A stretch of 64,000 nt of DNA from Stenotrophomonas sp. UBA2629 (GCA_002359895.1 DEOB01000008.1:1-64000), one strand, 5' to 3'. Counted from the stretch's first letter, positions 52,459 to 61,696 are shown. Numbers and translations: made by a program. The notes: generated from the letters alone by a model not told the origin.

Positions 52459-55140
52459 TTACAGCTTCTGCAGTTGCGAACGTGCCTGCGCCGCGCCACT
52501 GCCTTGTGGCTGCAACTCCAGGTACGTGCTGTAGGCCTGCTTGGCCTTGGTGGTGTTGCCGTCGTTGAAGTACGCATCGCCCAGGTTGAGGTAAGCCACC
52601 GCGCGCGAGGGATCAATTTTCAAGGTGTTCTCCAACCAACGCGCCGCCTCGGCGTAACGCTGCTGGCGGTAATAGACAAAGCCCAGGTTGTTGGCCGCCT
52701 GCGCGAAATCCGGGCGCAGCTTCAGCGCCTCGGTGAACTGCACCACGGCTTCGTCATAGCGCTTCTCGCGGTACAACTGCAGGCCACGATCATTGGCCTG
52801 TTGCGCGCGTTGCCGATCCGAGGCCGGCGCGGCCGCGGGCACCACCAGCGCTTTTTTTCCGCCTTGCAGATCAGCCACGGTCACCGGTGCTTCGCCTTCG
52901 GCCTTGGCGTCCTGCACGGCATCCACGCGGTTGTTGAGCGCGATGGCGTCGGCCGAAAGCTGACGCGTATCGGCGGTGAGGTATTCCTGGCTGTCCGGCA
53001 CCTGGAACACAAATTCGCCGCCCTGCGAGCCTGGCAAGCTACCGAATGCCGGCGTCTGCCGCGACACCGCCGACACCGCTGGCGCCACATATGCCGCCAG
53101 CTCGGTGCCGGTGATCAAGCCATCCCCGTTGAGATCACCTTTGCCACCCAGCGCCTGCAGCAATACCCAGGTGAAGACCGAATGCCCGTTCGGGCCGCTG
53201 TCGGCCACCTGTTGATCGGCACCGCCAGCGGTCAGCATCTGCCGCGCGCTGCGGCGTGCGTTCTCACGCAGGAACGCTGATGACGAAGGGCCGGCGCGGG
53301 TCAAACCCAGGCCGCTGTAACAGGCATCCATCACGAACATCACATGCTTGGCCTGCATGCTCTCGGCGATGTTCTGGATGTCGGTCATCGCGATCGCATC
53401 GCTGGCAAATTCGTTGGGATCTGAATCCACCGGAATGATGTAACCCAGGTCACGGCCGGAGGCGAGCTGGCGGGTAGCGCCGTGCCCGGCAAAAAACACG
53501 AACACGCGGTCATTCCTGCCGGTGCGCTCATCAGCCAGCCGGTCGTGGAACGCCGCCAGAATGTTGTTGCGCGTGGCCTGCTGGTTTTTCAGCACAATCA
53601 CCTGCGACGACGGGAAGCCGAACTGCCCGGTCAACGTATCTGCAATGGCCTGCGCGTCGTGGCTGGCGTATTCGAGCTTTGGCCACTTGGCGTACTCATC
53701 AATGCCGATGACGATGGCCCAAGATTTTTCGTAGCCAGTGGTGACGGTGGCATCGTTGCTGGCGCCCTTGCGCGCGCGGCTCACGCTGAAATCGCGACCA
53801 TTCCAGCCGGCGAACTGGTAGCCGTCAGCAATCAGCCTGTCCAGAATCTGCGGTAGCGCTTTCACCGCACGGTCGTGGATGTCATGGAACAGAATGATGC
53901 CCTTCTGTTCCTTCTGCACTTGGTCAACCACGCGCTGCACGATGGACTCCGGCACCGGGTCGGCCCAATCCATCGAGTCGATGTTCCACATGATGGATTT
54001 CAGCCCGGCTTCGCCCAGCAACTGCAGGCCTTCGGCATTGCGCGCGCCATACGGGAAGCGGAACAGCGGTGCACGGCGGCTGTCCACATCCTTGAGCAGC
54101 GTGTCGGTGGCCATCACCTGCTCGCGCAAGGCATCACCGGTGGTGCGCGACAACTGCGCATGCGTGAGGCTGTGGTTGCCCACCGCGTAGCCCTGCTCCA
54201 TCAGCTTGCGGCTGATGCTGGCCATCGGCCCAAGTTTGACCGCGCCATCGGCCTGCACCGCGCCAAGGTTGCGGCCCACTTCAAAGAACACACCAGGCAC
54301 GTCATAGCGCTGCAGGATGGCGACCACTTCATCGGTATAGGCCTTGTGCGGGCCATCATCGAAAGTGAGCACCACGGTCTTGGCGGGCAGGTCGCGGCCA
54401 AATATTTCGCGCTCGCTGTCCTTCATCGACATCGGGTACGGCTCGATCACGCCGTAGTCGCGCAAAATCGCTTCGCGGCTGTACTGCGTGTGCAGATGGG
54501 CAACATAGTCATCCCACTTTTCACGCTTGAGCTCGATGGCACGGGTGCGCTCAAAACGGCTGAAAATACGGGTGATTTCCTGGTTGTAGTTGCGCTCTAT
54601 CTCATCAAGCGCCTCCAGGTCCTCGCCGATGCGTTGATGCAATTTGACGGCCGGCAGCGACGAATCCGCGCCCACCCGCGCATGCAGATCGCGCAGTATT
54701 TCGCGGAACGCCAAGCGGTCGGCGTCGTACAGCTCCGGCGAGGATTCGATGTAATCCAGCACCGTGCCCAAGCTGGCAAAACGCTGCGCGTTGGCGCTGC
54801 GCAACAGCGCGTCGAACTGCCCGGCAATAGCCTGGCGCTGCTCCAACCCGTCATGGAACAACTGCTGGCCCACGCGGCTGGAAGTGTTGCGGTCAGCAGC
54901 CGACTGCTGCGCTTCGTCAGCCAGCAGCACGATGATGCGGCGGTGCCCATCCAACTGTTTCTGCAGCGAGGTCAACAACGGTGCCGCTGCCGGGTCTGCG
55001 GCGGCGGCGGCCTGCGCGCTGGGTTGGGTCACGGTCTCGGGGGCCTGCATCGCGCCTTCATTCCTGCTGCAGGCGGCAATGGCCATGGTCAGCAGCAGTG
55101 AGGGCAACAACAGGCGGGGCGACAGCGACACACGGGGCAT
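52459..55140 (-). CDS. Lipoprotein joining a NodB polysaccharide deacetylase, a caspase-like protease and TPRs
   Basis: An 893-residue lipoprotein (lipobox ending at Cys24). Residues 50-245 are helical. Residues 255-445 are a NodB-type deacetylase with intact motifs: Asp261/Asp262, His323/His327, RFPYG at 361-365 and His419. Residues 470-715 are a peptidase C14 (caspase-like) domain with His553 in FAGHG and Cys607 in DACYSG, the catalytic dyad. Residues 669-680 (DLNGDGLITGTE) form a perfect EF-hand loop. TPRs fill 780-880. I know of no standard family with this order. It sits between yidC and mnmE, and its start is poorly marked by a ribosome binding site. Confidence 0.85.
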   Translation of the reverse strand: MPRVSLSPRLLLPSLLLTMAIAACSRNEGAMQAPETVTQPSAQAAAAADPAAAPLLTSLQKQLDGHRRIIVLLADEAQQSAADRNTSSRVGQQLFHDGLEQRQAIAGQFDALLRSANAQRFASLGTVLDYIESSPELYDADRLAFREILRDLHARVGADSSLPAVKLHQRIGEDLEALDEIERNYNQEITRIFSRFERTRAIELKREKWDDYVAHLHTQYSREAILRDYGVIEPYPMSMKDSEREIFGRDLPAKTVVLTFDDGPHKAYTDEVVAILQRYDVPGVFFEVGRNLGAVQADGAVKLGPMASISRKLMEQGYAVGNHSLTHAQLSRTTGDALREQVMATDTLLKDVDSRRAPLFRFPYGARNAEGLQLLGEAGLKSIMWNIDSMDWADPVPESIVQRVVDQVQKEQKGIILFHDIHDRAVKALPQILDRLIADGYQFAGWNGRDFSVSRARKGASNDATVTTGYEKSWAIVIGIDEYAKWPKLEYASHDAQAIADTLTGQFGFPSSQVIVLKNQQATRNNILAAFHDRLADERTGRNDRVFVFFAGHGATRQLASGRDLGYIIPVDSDPNEFASDAIAMTDIQNIAESMQAKHVMFVMDACYSGLGLTRAGPSSSAFLRENARRSARQMLTAGGADQQVADSGPNGHSVFTWVLLQALGGKGDLNGDGLITGTELAAYVAPAVSAVSRQTPAFGSLPGSQGGEFVFQVPDSQEYLTADTRQLSADAIALNNRVDAVQDAKAEGEAPVTVADLQGGKKALVVPAAAPASDRQRAQQANDRGLQLYREKRYDEAVVQFTEALKLRPDFAQAANNLGFVYYRQQRYAEAARWLENTLKIDPSRAVAYLNLGDAYFNDGNTTKAKQAYSTYLELQPQGSGAAQARSQLQKL

Positions 55141-55196
55141 GGCGGGCTCGGGTTTTTCAGTGGGAGCAGGTGCTGCGCGATTCTAACCCCGCATGC

Positions 55197-55222
55197 GAAA
55201 AGCCCGCCTTGCGGCGGGCTTC
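55197..55222. terminator. Terminator after yidC
   Basis: An AAAAGCCCGCC arm pairs with GGCGGGCTT around TTGC. On the minus strand the stem ends in a T-rich run, so it can end the yidC transcript before the deacetylase-caspase gene. Confidence 0.8.
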
Positions 55223-55227
55223 TGCGA

Positions 55228-56934
55228 TTACTTGGCTTCGACCTTGGCCGGAACATCCTGGCCGTGCTTCTTGATCATCAACCACTGCTGCAGCAGGCTC
55301 AGGCCACCGTTGACCACCCAGTACAGCACCAGGCCGGACGGCATGAAGGCCATCATGACGCCGAACACCAGCGGCATGAACTGCATCATCTTCTGCTGCA
55401 TCGGGTCCATGCCCACCGCCGGCGTCAGCTTCTGGGTGAACCACATCACCGCAATGTTGATCAGCGGCAGGATGAAGTACGGGTCACGCGCGGTGAGGTC
55501 CTGGATCCAACCAAGCCACGGCGCCTGACGCAGTTCCACCGATTCCACCAGCACCCAGTACAGGGCAAAGAAGATCGGCATCTGGATCAGCAGCGGCAGG
55601 CAGCCACCCAGCGGATTGATCTTCTCTTTCTTGTACAGCTCCATCATTGCCGTCTGGAACTTCTGCTTGTCATCGCCGTAGCGCTCTTTCAGCTGCGCGA
55701 TGCGCGGCTGGAATTTGCGCATCTTGGCCTGCGACTTGAACTGCGCATTGGCCAGCGGGAACAACGCAAGCTTCAACAGGATCACCAGACCAATGATGGC
55801 CCAGCCCCAGTTGCCGACCAGCTTGTGCACCTGGTTCATCACCCAGAACAGGCCCTGGCCAATCACCGCCATCAACGAGAAGCGGCTGTAATCGACCACG
55901 CGATCCAAGCCCTTCACATCTTCCTTGGCGATCTGGTTGACCAGCTTCGGGCCCACCCACAGACGCGCCTCGCTGCTCACCTTCTGGCCCGGGGCCACGG
56001 TGAAGCCCGGGCCACGCGCTTCAATGACATTGCGCGGACCGTTCTGGTCCAGCAGATACAACGAGCTCTGGTCGGCCTGCGGAATCCACGCGGTGAAGAA
56101 GTGGTGCTGCAGCATCGCCACCCAACCGCCGGTGATGGTGCGGTTGAGCTTGCCGTCTTCCAGGTAGTCAGCGAATGCGCGGCGCTCGTAGCCTTCTTCC
56201 GGGCTGTACCAGGTCGCGCCATTGAAGCTGAAGGAATCCGGGTTGGTCATGCCCTTGGTGATGACCGGCGGCACGCGGTCGAGCTTGCGGAACACATAGC
56301 CCTGCCACTGCGTGGTGCCGGTATTGACCACTTCATCCTTCACGCTGATGGCGTAATCGCCACGCTTGAAGGTGTAGGTGCGGTGGATGCTGACGCCGTC
56401 CGGGCCGTTCCACACGAACGGCACCTGCACTTCGGCCTGGCCGTCGGCCAGCACCACGTCGGTAACGCTCTGTGCCGGTTGGAAACCGGTCGCGCCCGGC
56501 ACCGGCGAATTGGCCTGGCTGGCCCAACCGGCGGTGGCGCTGTACGGATGCGCCTTGTCTTCGGTGAGCAGCTGCACCGGCGGGCTGCCGGCGGCCTTGG
56601 TCTGCGGGAACTGCAGCAGGTCGGCGTCCAACACGCTGCGGCCATCGAGCACCAGCTTGAGCACATCGGTGGTGACGGTCACGCGTGTTGCGGTGGTGGT
56701 AGCCGTGCTGGCTTCCATACCTGCGGCGGCGGGCGCTTGGCCGGCGGCATTGGCCTGCGGCACGTTGCCGGCGGTTGGCAAAGCCAGGTCCGCGTCGGTC
56801 GCAGCAGGCACGGCGGGCTGGGTAGCGGCAACGGTGGCCGGATCCGGCGCGCTTTTTTCGCGACCCCATTCCATCCACAGCAGCACGGCCACCATCAGCC
56901 AGGCAAAAATCAGGAATACACGGGTCTGGTTCAT
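55228..56934 (-). CDS. yidC: Membrane protein insertase YidC
   Basis: A 568-residue insertase of the gammaproteobacterial form: an N-terminal anchor helix (WLMVAVLLWMEW), a large periplasmic domain (about 50-350), and the five-helix YidC core with FPLANAQFKSQAKM, GGCLPLLIQMPIFFALYWVL and FMPSGLVLYWVVNG. It inserts inner-membrane proteins, alone or with Sec. Its ATG overlaps the rnpA stop by one base. No yidD gene lies between, as it often does in other bacteria. Confidence 0.96.
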   Translation of the reverse strand: MNQTRVFLIFAWLMVAVLLWMEWGREKSAPDPATVAATQPAVPAATDADLALPTAGNVPQANAAGQAPAAAGMEASTATTTATRVTVTTDVLKLVLDGRSVLDADLLQFPQTKAAGSPPVQLLTEDKAHPYSATAGWASQANSPVPGATGFQPAQSVTDVVLADGQAEVQVPFVWNGPDGVSIHRTYTFKRGDYAISVKDEVVNTGTTQWQGYVFRKLDRVPPVITKGMTNPDSFSFNGATWYSPEEGYERRAFADYLEDGKLNRTITGGWVAMLQHHFFTAWIPQADQSSLYLLDQNGPRNVIEARGPGFTVAPGQKVSSEARLWVGPKLVNQIAKEDVKGLDRVVDYSRFSLMAVIGQGLFWVMNQVHKLVGNWGWAIIGLVILLKLALFPLANAQFKSQAKMRKFQPRIAQLKERYGDDKQKFQTAMMELYKKEKINPLGGCLPLLIQMPIFFALYWVLVESVELRQAPWLGWIQDLTARDPYFILPLINIAVMWFTQKLTPAVGMDPMQQKMMQFMPLVFGVMMAFMPSGLVLYWVVNGGLSLLQQWLMIKKHGQDVPAKVEAK

Positions 56935-57392
56935 CAGCAGGCAGGCTCGGCTCCGCCGGATGAAGATTCCGGCGCGTTCAAAGGAAGAGGATTGACGCCC
57001 TCGCGCGGCGGCATTGTGCCGCCCACGCCCGCAGGGGGCAATGCACCCGCACGGCGCAGCAGGCGTTCAAACGCCTCGCGTATCTGTTGGTTGTCCGCCG
57101 CTTTGGCCGCGGAGCGGGCAACAATGACGAAATCGCCACCGGCCAGACACGGCAAAAGATGGCGTGTTGCATCGCGCAACACACGCTTGATACGGTTACG
57201 GCCCACCGCACGCGTATCAACCTTCCGTGACACAGCCATGCCCAGCCGAGCGGGGGAATCCCCTTTCAGCCAGTGGAGTGTCATCAGCGGGTCGGATACA
57301 CGGCGGGCGCCGTTGAAGACCGTTGAATATTCGGCACGCGTACGAACCCGCGCAGAGCGAGTGAATCGCTTGCGCGGGAAGGCACTGCTCAC
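56934..57392 (-). CDS. rnpA: Ribonuclease P protein component
   Basis: A 152-residue protein of RNase P, which trims tRNA 5' ends. FPRKRFTRSARVRTRAEYSTVF and the basic motif VGRNRIKRVLRD (quoted in part) are the family signature. The start is not an ATG: GTG 57392 puts SSAFPRKRF where E. coli begins with VKLAFPREL, whereas a TTG at 57434 overlapping the rpmH stop is also open. A proline-rich tail of about 35 residues runs on to the yidC start. Start confidence is moderate; gene confidence is high. Confidence 0.9.
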   Translation of the reverse strand: MSSAFPRKRFTRSARVRTRAEYSTVFNGARRVSDPLMTLHWLKGDSPARLGMAVSRKVDTRAVGRNRIKRVLRDATRHLLPCLAGGDFVIVARSAAKAADNQQIREAFERLLRRAGALPPAGVGGTMPPREGVNPLPLNAPESSSGGAEPAC

Positions 57393-57430
57393 GATCGGAT
57401 TTGCAGTTGCCGCGATGAGCGGCAACGCAA

Positions 57431-57571
57431 TCAAGCGCTGAGGACTTTGCGGCCCTTGGCGCGGCGACGCGACAGAATCTTGCGGCCGTCAGCGGTCTTC
57501 ATACGAGCGCGGAAGCCGTGATCGCGCTTGCGCTTGAGGTTGCTGGGTTGGAACGTGCGCTTGGTGGCCAT
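57431..57571 (-). CDS. rpmH: 50S ribosomal protein L34
   Basis: A 46-residue protein, MATKRTFQPSNLKRKRDHGF at the start and SRRRAKGRKVLSA at the end, which is the complete L34. AGGTG lies upstream of ATG 57571. rnpA follows at once. Confidence 0.97.
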   Translation of the reverse strand: MATKRTFQPSNLKRKRDHGFRARMKTADGRKILSRRRAKGRKVLSA

Positions 57572-57608
57572 GGGGGCACCTGTATGAATGAGACGGAAAG
57601 AACCGGTA

Positions 57609-57637
57609 ATTCTATATAGCTCCCCCCACCTCGTCAA
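57609..57637 (-). promoter_or_regulatory. Sigma-70-type promoter of rpmH
   Basis: On the minus strand, TTGACG (57637-57632), a 17-bp spacer and TAGAAT (57614-57609) give a near-consensus promoter whose start would fall about 30 bases before rpmH. Confidence 0.75.
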
Positions 57638-57677
57638 GCCGGCTCAACGCATGAAGTTCACAGGCCGGTGCATAGCT

Positions 57678-57698
57678 TGTGGATGATCCTGTGAATAA
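57678..57698. promoter_or_regulatory. Two imperfect DnaA boxes before dnaA
   Basis: TGTGGATGA (57678-57686) and TGTGAATAA (57690-57698) each differ from TGTGGATAA at one base. They lie between rpmH and dnaA and could serve dnaA autoregulation. Confidence 0.5.
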
Positions 57699-57824
57699 AT
57701 CGGGGACAAGCATTCCCGCATTGGGCCTGCGGTGGTAGTCTGCGCCATCCACTTCCCCCCTTTCCGGTCTGTGACCCGGCGGCTTTCTGCGCCCGGCTGA
57801 CAAGGCCTTTGATGATTATTTCTG

Positions 57825-59156
57825 ATGGATGCATGGTCCCTTTGCCTTGAGCGTCTTGAGGCGGAATTCCCGCCGGAAGATGTCCACACCTGGTTGAAGC
57901 CGTTACAGGCCGACCAACGTGCCGACAGCCTCGTGCTGTACGCGCCCAATGCCTTCATTGTCGAGCAGGTGCGCGAACGTTATCTGCCGCGCATTGCCGA
58001 ACTGCTGGCCCATTTCGCCGGTTTTGGCGAGGTGATGCTGGAAATCGGTTCCCGCCCGCGTGCGCCGGAACCGGCGCCGGTGGCTGTGCCGGCCGGTTTC
58101 CCGGCGGCACCTGCCGCGCCGATCGTGCCTTTCAACGGCAACCTGGATTCGCATTACACCTTCGCCAACTTCGTCGAAGGCCGTAGCAACCAGCTGGGTT
58201 TGGCTGCTGCCTTCCAGGCGGCGCAGAAACCGGGCGACCGGGCGCATAACCCGTTGTTGCTGTACGGCGGCACCGGTTTGGGTAAAACCCACCTGATGCT
58301 GGCCGCCGGCAATGCGATGCGCCAGGCCAATCCTGCAGCGAAAGTGCTTTATCTGCGTTCGGAACAGTTCTTCAGCGCCATGATCCGTGCGCTGCAGGAA
58401 AAAACCATGGACCAGTTCAAGCGCCAGTTCCAGCAGGTGGATGCGTTGCTGATCGACGATATCCAGTTCTTCGCTGGCAAGGACCGCACCCAGGAAGAGT
58501 TTTTCCACACGTTCAACGCGTTGTTTGATGGCAAGCAGCAGATCATCCTGACCTGCGATCGTTATCCGCGTGAAGTGGAAGGCCTGGAAGCACGTTTGAA
58601 GTCGCGCTTGGCGTGGGGCTTGTCGGTGGCCATCGAGCCGCCTGATTTTGAAACCCGTGCGGCCATTGTGTTGGCCAAGGCACTGGAACGCGGCGCTGAA
58701 ATCCCGGACGACGTGGCGTTTCTGATCGCCAAAAAGATGCGCTCCAACGTGCGTGATCTGGAAGGTGCGCTCAATACGTTGACGGCACGCGCCAACTTCA
58801 CCGGCCGCGCCATCACCACCGAATTTGCCCAGGAAACCCTGCGCGATCTGCTGCGTGCACAGCAGCAGGCGATCAGCATTCCCAATATCCAGAAGGTTGT
58901 GGCCGACTACTACGGGCTGCAGATGAAAGATCTGCTGTCCAAGCGTCGGACCCGTTCGTTGGCACGTCCGCGCCAGGTGGCAATGGCGTTGACCAAAGAG
59001 CTGACCGAACACAGCCTGCCGGAAATCGGCGATGCCTTTGCAGGCCGTGACCACACCACCGTGCTGCACGCCTGCCGCCAGATCAGAACGCTGATGGAAG
59101 CCGACGGCAAGCTGCGCGAGGACTGGGACAAGCTCATCCGCAAGCTCAGCGAGTAG
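57825..59156 (+). CDS. dnaA: Chromosomal replication initiator DnaA
   Basis: A 443-residue initiator. Domain I (1-80, FPPEDVHTWLKPLQ) binds DnaB helicase; a short linker with AAPIVP follows; the AAA+ domain has GGTGLGKTHL and LLIDDIQFFAGK; domain IV ends with GRDHTTVLHACRQI, the DNA-binding signature. ATG 57825 gives the normal N-terminus. It is the first gene of the dnaA-dnaN-recF-gyrB order, which marks the origin region. Confidence 0.98.
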   Translation: MDAWSLCLERLEAEFPPEDVHTWLKPLQADQRADSLVLYAPNAFIVEQVRERYLPRIAELLAHFAGFGEVMLEIGSRPRAPEPAPVAVPAGFPAAPAAPIVPFNGNLDSHYTFANFVEGRSNQLGLAAAFQAAQKPGDRAHNPLLLYGGTGLGKTHLMLAAGNAMRQANPAAKVLYLRSEQFFSAMIRALQEKTMDQFKRQFQQVDALLIDDIQFFAGKDRTQEEFFHTFNALFDGKQQIILTCDRYPREVEGLEARLKSRLAWGLSVAIEPPDFETRAAIVLAKALERGAEIPDDVAFLIAKKMRSNVRDLEGALNTLTARANFTGRAITTEFAQETLRDLLRAQQQAISIPNIQKVVADYYGLQMKDLLSKRRTRSLARPRQVAMALTKELTEHSLPEIGDAFAGRDHTTVLHACRQIRTLMEADGKLREDWDKLIRKLSE

Positions 59157-59524
59157 CGGTGCTGGGGTGATCGGGGCACAGGCGCATTGCCGGATTGCGT
59201 GAGTCGGTCATCAGGTCACCAAAGGTCGGGCGTGAAGGCCGAGCAATGATGCACCGACGCCACAGAGGCGTCATCGCACAAAACGGTGCATCATTCGGGG
59301 GTAACTGCTGGAGAATCTGTGGATAAGAAAGGCGGTTTTTTTCGGGCCAAATTTATCCACAGCTTCACCCACCCCTTCCGGGCCAGTAGTACAAGGGTTT
59401 CAGTCGCAATAAACCCTTTTAAAACAAATAGTTAAGTTGGTTTTACGCCAAATCTGGCTCTACCAGCACCACCAAGCTTTAGATTTATCCCACATCTTTT
59501 AAGAGCATAGGGGCACGAAACCAC
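59157..59524. other. dnaA-dnaN intergenic region, candidate oriC part 1
   Basis: Two perfect, oppositely oriented DnaA boxes (TGTGGATAA at 59319-59327, TTATCCACA at 59353-59361) flank a T-run. An AT-rich stretch follows (about 59400-59515), a possible unwinding element just before dnaN. No gene lies here. Confidence 0.6.
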
Positions 59525-60622
59525 ATGCGTTTCACACTGCAGCGCGAAGCCTTTCTCAAGCCGTTGGCCCAGGTCGTCAACGTGGTTGAACGCCGCCAGA
59601 CTCTCCCGGTTCTGGCCAATTTTCTGGTTCAGGTACAAGGCGGCCAGTTGTCGTTGACCGGTACCGACCTGGAAGTGGAGATGGTCTCCCGCATCGCGGT
59701 CGAAGACGCCCAGGACGGTGAAACCACGATTCCGGCGCGAAAGCTGTTCGAAATCATCCGCGCCCTGCCCGATGGCAGCCGCATTACGGTTTCGCAGACG
59801 GGCGACAAGATCACCGTGCAAGCCGGGCGTAGCCGTTTCACCCTGGCAACCCTGCCGGCCAACGATTTCCCCTCCGTGGACGAAGTTGAAGCAACCGAGC
59901 GGGTTGCGGTGCCGGAAGCGGCGTTGAAGGAGCTGATCGAGCGCACCGCGTTCGCCATGGCCCAACAGGACGTGCGCTATTACCTCAACGGCCTGCTTTT
60001 CGACCTGCGCGACAAAACCCTGCGCTGCGTGGCCACCGATGGCCACCGTTTGGCGTTGTGCGAAACCGAGCTGGAAACCAGCACCGGCAAGCGCCAGATC
60101 ATCGTTCCGCGTAAAGGCGTGACCGAGCTGCAGCGTCTGTTGGACAGCGGTGACCGTGAGGTTGAGCTGGAAGTCGGCCGCAGCCACATCCGCGTCAAGC
60201 GTGACGATGTGACCTTCACCTCCAAGCTGATCGATGGCCGTTTCCCGGATTACGAAGCGGTGATTCCGATCGGCGCCGACCGCGAAGTGAAGGTGGACCG
60301 CGAAATGCTGCGTGCTTCGTTGCAGCGTGCGGCCATCCTGTCGAACGAGAAATACCGCGGTGTTCGCGTCGAAGTGACCCCGGGCCAGCTGAAGCTCAGC
60401 GCGCATAACCCGGAGCAGGAAGAGGCCCAGGAAGAGATCGAAGCCGATACCGACGTCAGCGACCTGGCGATCGGCTTCAACGTGAACTACCTGCTGGATG
60501 CGCTCTCGGCCCTGCGCGATGAGCACGTTGTGATCCAGCTGCGTGATTCCAACTCGTCTGCCTTGGTGCGTGAGGCCAGTAGCGAGAAGTCCCGCCACGT
60601 GGTGATGCCGTTGCGTCTCTGA
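59525..60622 (+). CDS. dnaN: DNA polymerase III beta sliding clamp
   Basis: A 365-residue clamp, almost the length of the E. coli protein. MRFTLQREAFLKPL at the start, FPDYEAVIP in the middle and the C-terminal VVMPLRL fit the family. The clamp tethers polymerase III to DNA. ATG 59525 is the first start after an AT-rich leader. Confidence 0.98.
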   Translation: MRFTLQREAFLKPLAQVVNVVERRQTLPVLANFLVQVQGGQLSLTGTDLEVEMVSRIAVEDAQDGETTIPARKLFEIIRALPDGSRITVSQTGDKITVQAGRSRFTLATLPANDFPSVDEVEATERVAVPEAALKELIERTAFAMAQQDVRYYLNGLLFDLRDKTLRCVATDGHRLALCETELETSTGKRQIIVPRKGVTELQRLLDSGDREVELEVGRSHIRVKRDDVTFTSKLIDGRFPDYEAVIPIGADREVKVDREMLRASLQRAAILSNEKYRGVRVEVTPGQLKLSAHNPEQEEAQEEIEADTDVSDLAIGFNVNYLLDALSALRDEHVVIQLRDSNSSALVREASSEKSRHVVMPLRL

Positions 60623-60627
60623 CTCAA

Positions 60628-60643
60628 CGTTCCACGTGGAACA
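60628..60643. promoter_or_regulatory. parS-like site 1
   Basis: CGTTCCACGTGGAACA, a 14-bp perfect palindrome core matching the parS consensus bound by ParB. It lies between the dnaN stop and its terminator. Confidence 0.75.
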
Positions 60644-60648
60644 CGAAG

Positions 60649-60674
60649 AAGCCCGGCGAAAGCCGGGCTTTTTT
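60649..60674 (+). terminator. Rho-independent terminator after dnaN
   Basis: AAGCCCGGC, a GAAA loop, GCCGGGCTT and a run of T. Confidence 0.88.
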
Positions 60675-60781
60675 GTGTCTCTGCACAGGCAATCTCCAGA
60701 GTGCGTCCGATAGTTGATCACCTTCTGGCTCGGATTCGTCTAGTTGGAGATTCTTGCTGCGTGATCGGGCTTTGGCAGCCA

Positions 60782-60797
60782 TGTTCCACGTGGAACG
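60782..60797. promoter_or_regulatory. parS-like site 2
   Basis: TGTTCCACGTGGAACG, with the full GTTCCACGTGGAAC core. Confidence 0.78.
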
Positions 60798-61518
60798 TAA
60801 GGCTGGATCATGTTTGGCAGAGAGTTCCTCTGGCTTCCGGGGGCTGTGCCCTTCCGGTCCGCAATCGCACTGGAAATGGGTGATTTCGAGCCTGGGCTCA
60901 GCCTGCGAATTGCCGAGATCGGATCAGCGAGGTGGTTGGCAGCTTGTCAGGGTTGGCGATGGGCCGGTCCTGCTTGCCAAGATCCAATCGGATTGCGCGA
61001 CTCCGGCACAGCCCATCGCGCTGAAAGCGCCCTTTCGCCTTTGAAGCAGTGAGCCCCGCTTCTGCAAAGCCGATTTGCTCTGGCTGGTAGAGAACTCTGC
61101 GGAGAGATTGAGTTTTGGCGTTGCCCTGGTCGGCAGAGGACAACAGCTTGCGTATCACCAAGGTCGACAAGCTCTCGAGCGCCCTGGATTGCAGCTGCAG
61201 ATCGGCCCTTCAACGACGAACGAACGTTTCGCTTTGGTATCCCCAAAAACGATCGCGAAGGGCCAGAGAGAACAGAGCCCTGATTTCTTGAAATCTGAAA
61301 CGTGGGTGGGTACGGAGCCCCTCAGGATTCAAAGAAACAGAGCCTGATTTCTTGCCTGCTTTATGGGCTGTTTTCTTCAGCTCTATGCTTTAAATCTGAG
61401 AATAAATCAAAAGCTTGGTGGTGATGGTAGGGCCAGATTTTATGTAAAACTACCCTAAGTTATTGTTATAAAAGTAGTTATTGAGCCTGAAACCCCCTGT
61501 AAAAGTGGCCTTCTAGCC

Positions 61519-61593
61519 TGTGGATATCTGTGGATAAGCCCATTTGGGCCTCTAACCCTCCTTTTTATCCACAGCTTGCCCCACTTATACACA
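61519..61593. promoter_or_regulatory. DnaA-box cluster in the dnaN-recF gap
   Basis: Boxes at 61519-61527 (one mismatch), 61529-61537 (perfect), 61565-61573 (perfect, opposite strand) and 61585-61593 (one mismatch), beside AT-rich DNA. Confidence 0.7.
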
Positions 61594-61696
61594 GGGTTTG
61601 CACCCAGAGCTGTCCTTTTCAGAATTTGGGCGTAATTTCGTGAAATCTGCGGGGCTGGTGGCGGCACCTGTCACCAGATTTGAAGAAATGACGGGT

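Noticed and set aside
51076..53280. A long plus-strand frame over mnmE and the caspase gene
   Set aside because: Shadow of two well-supported genes; no motif.
55264..57441. A 725-codon plus-strand frame over yidC and rnpA
   Set aside because: Both genes on the other strand have full family matches, so this is a shadow.
60754..61044. Small frames in the dnaN-recF gap
   Set aside because: They cross a parS-like site and lack start signals or conserved features.
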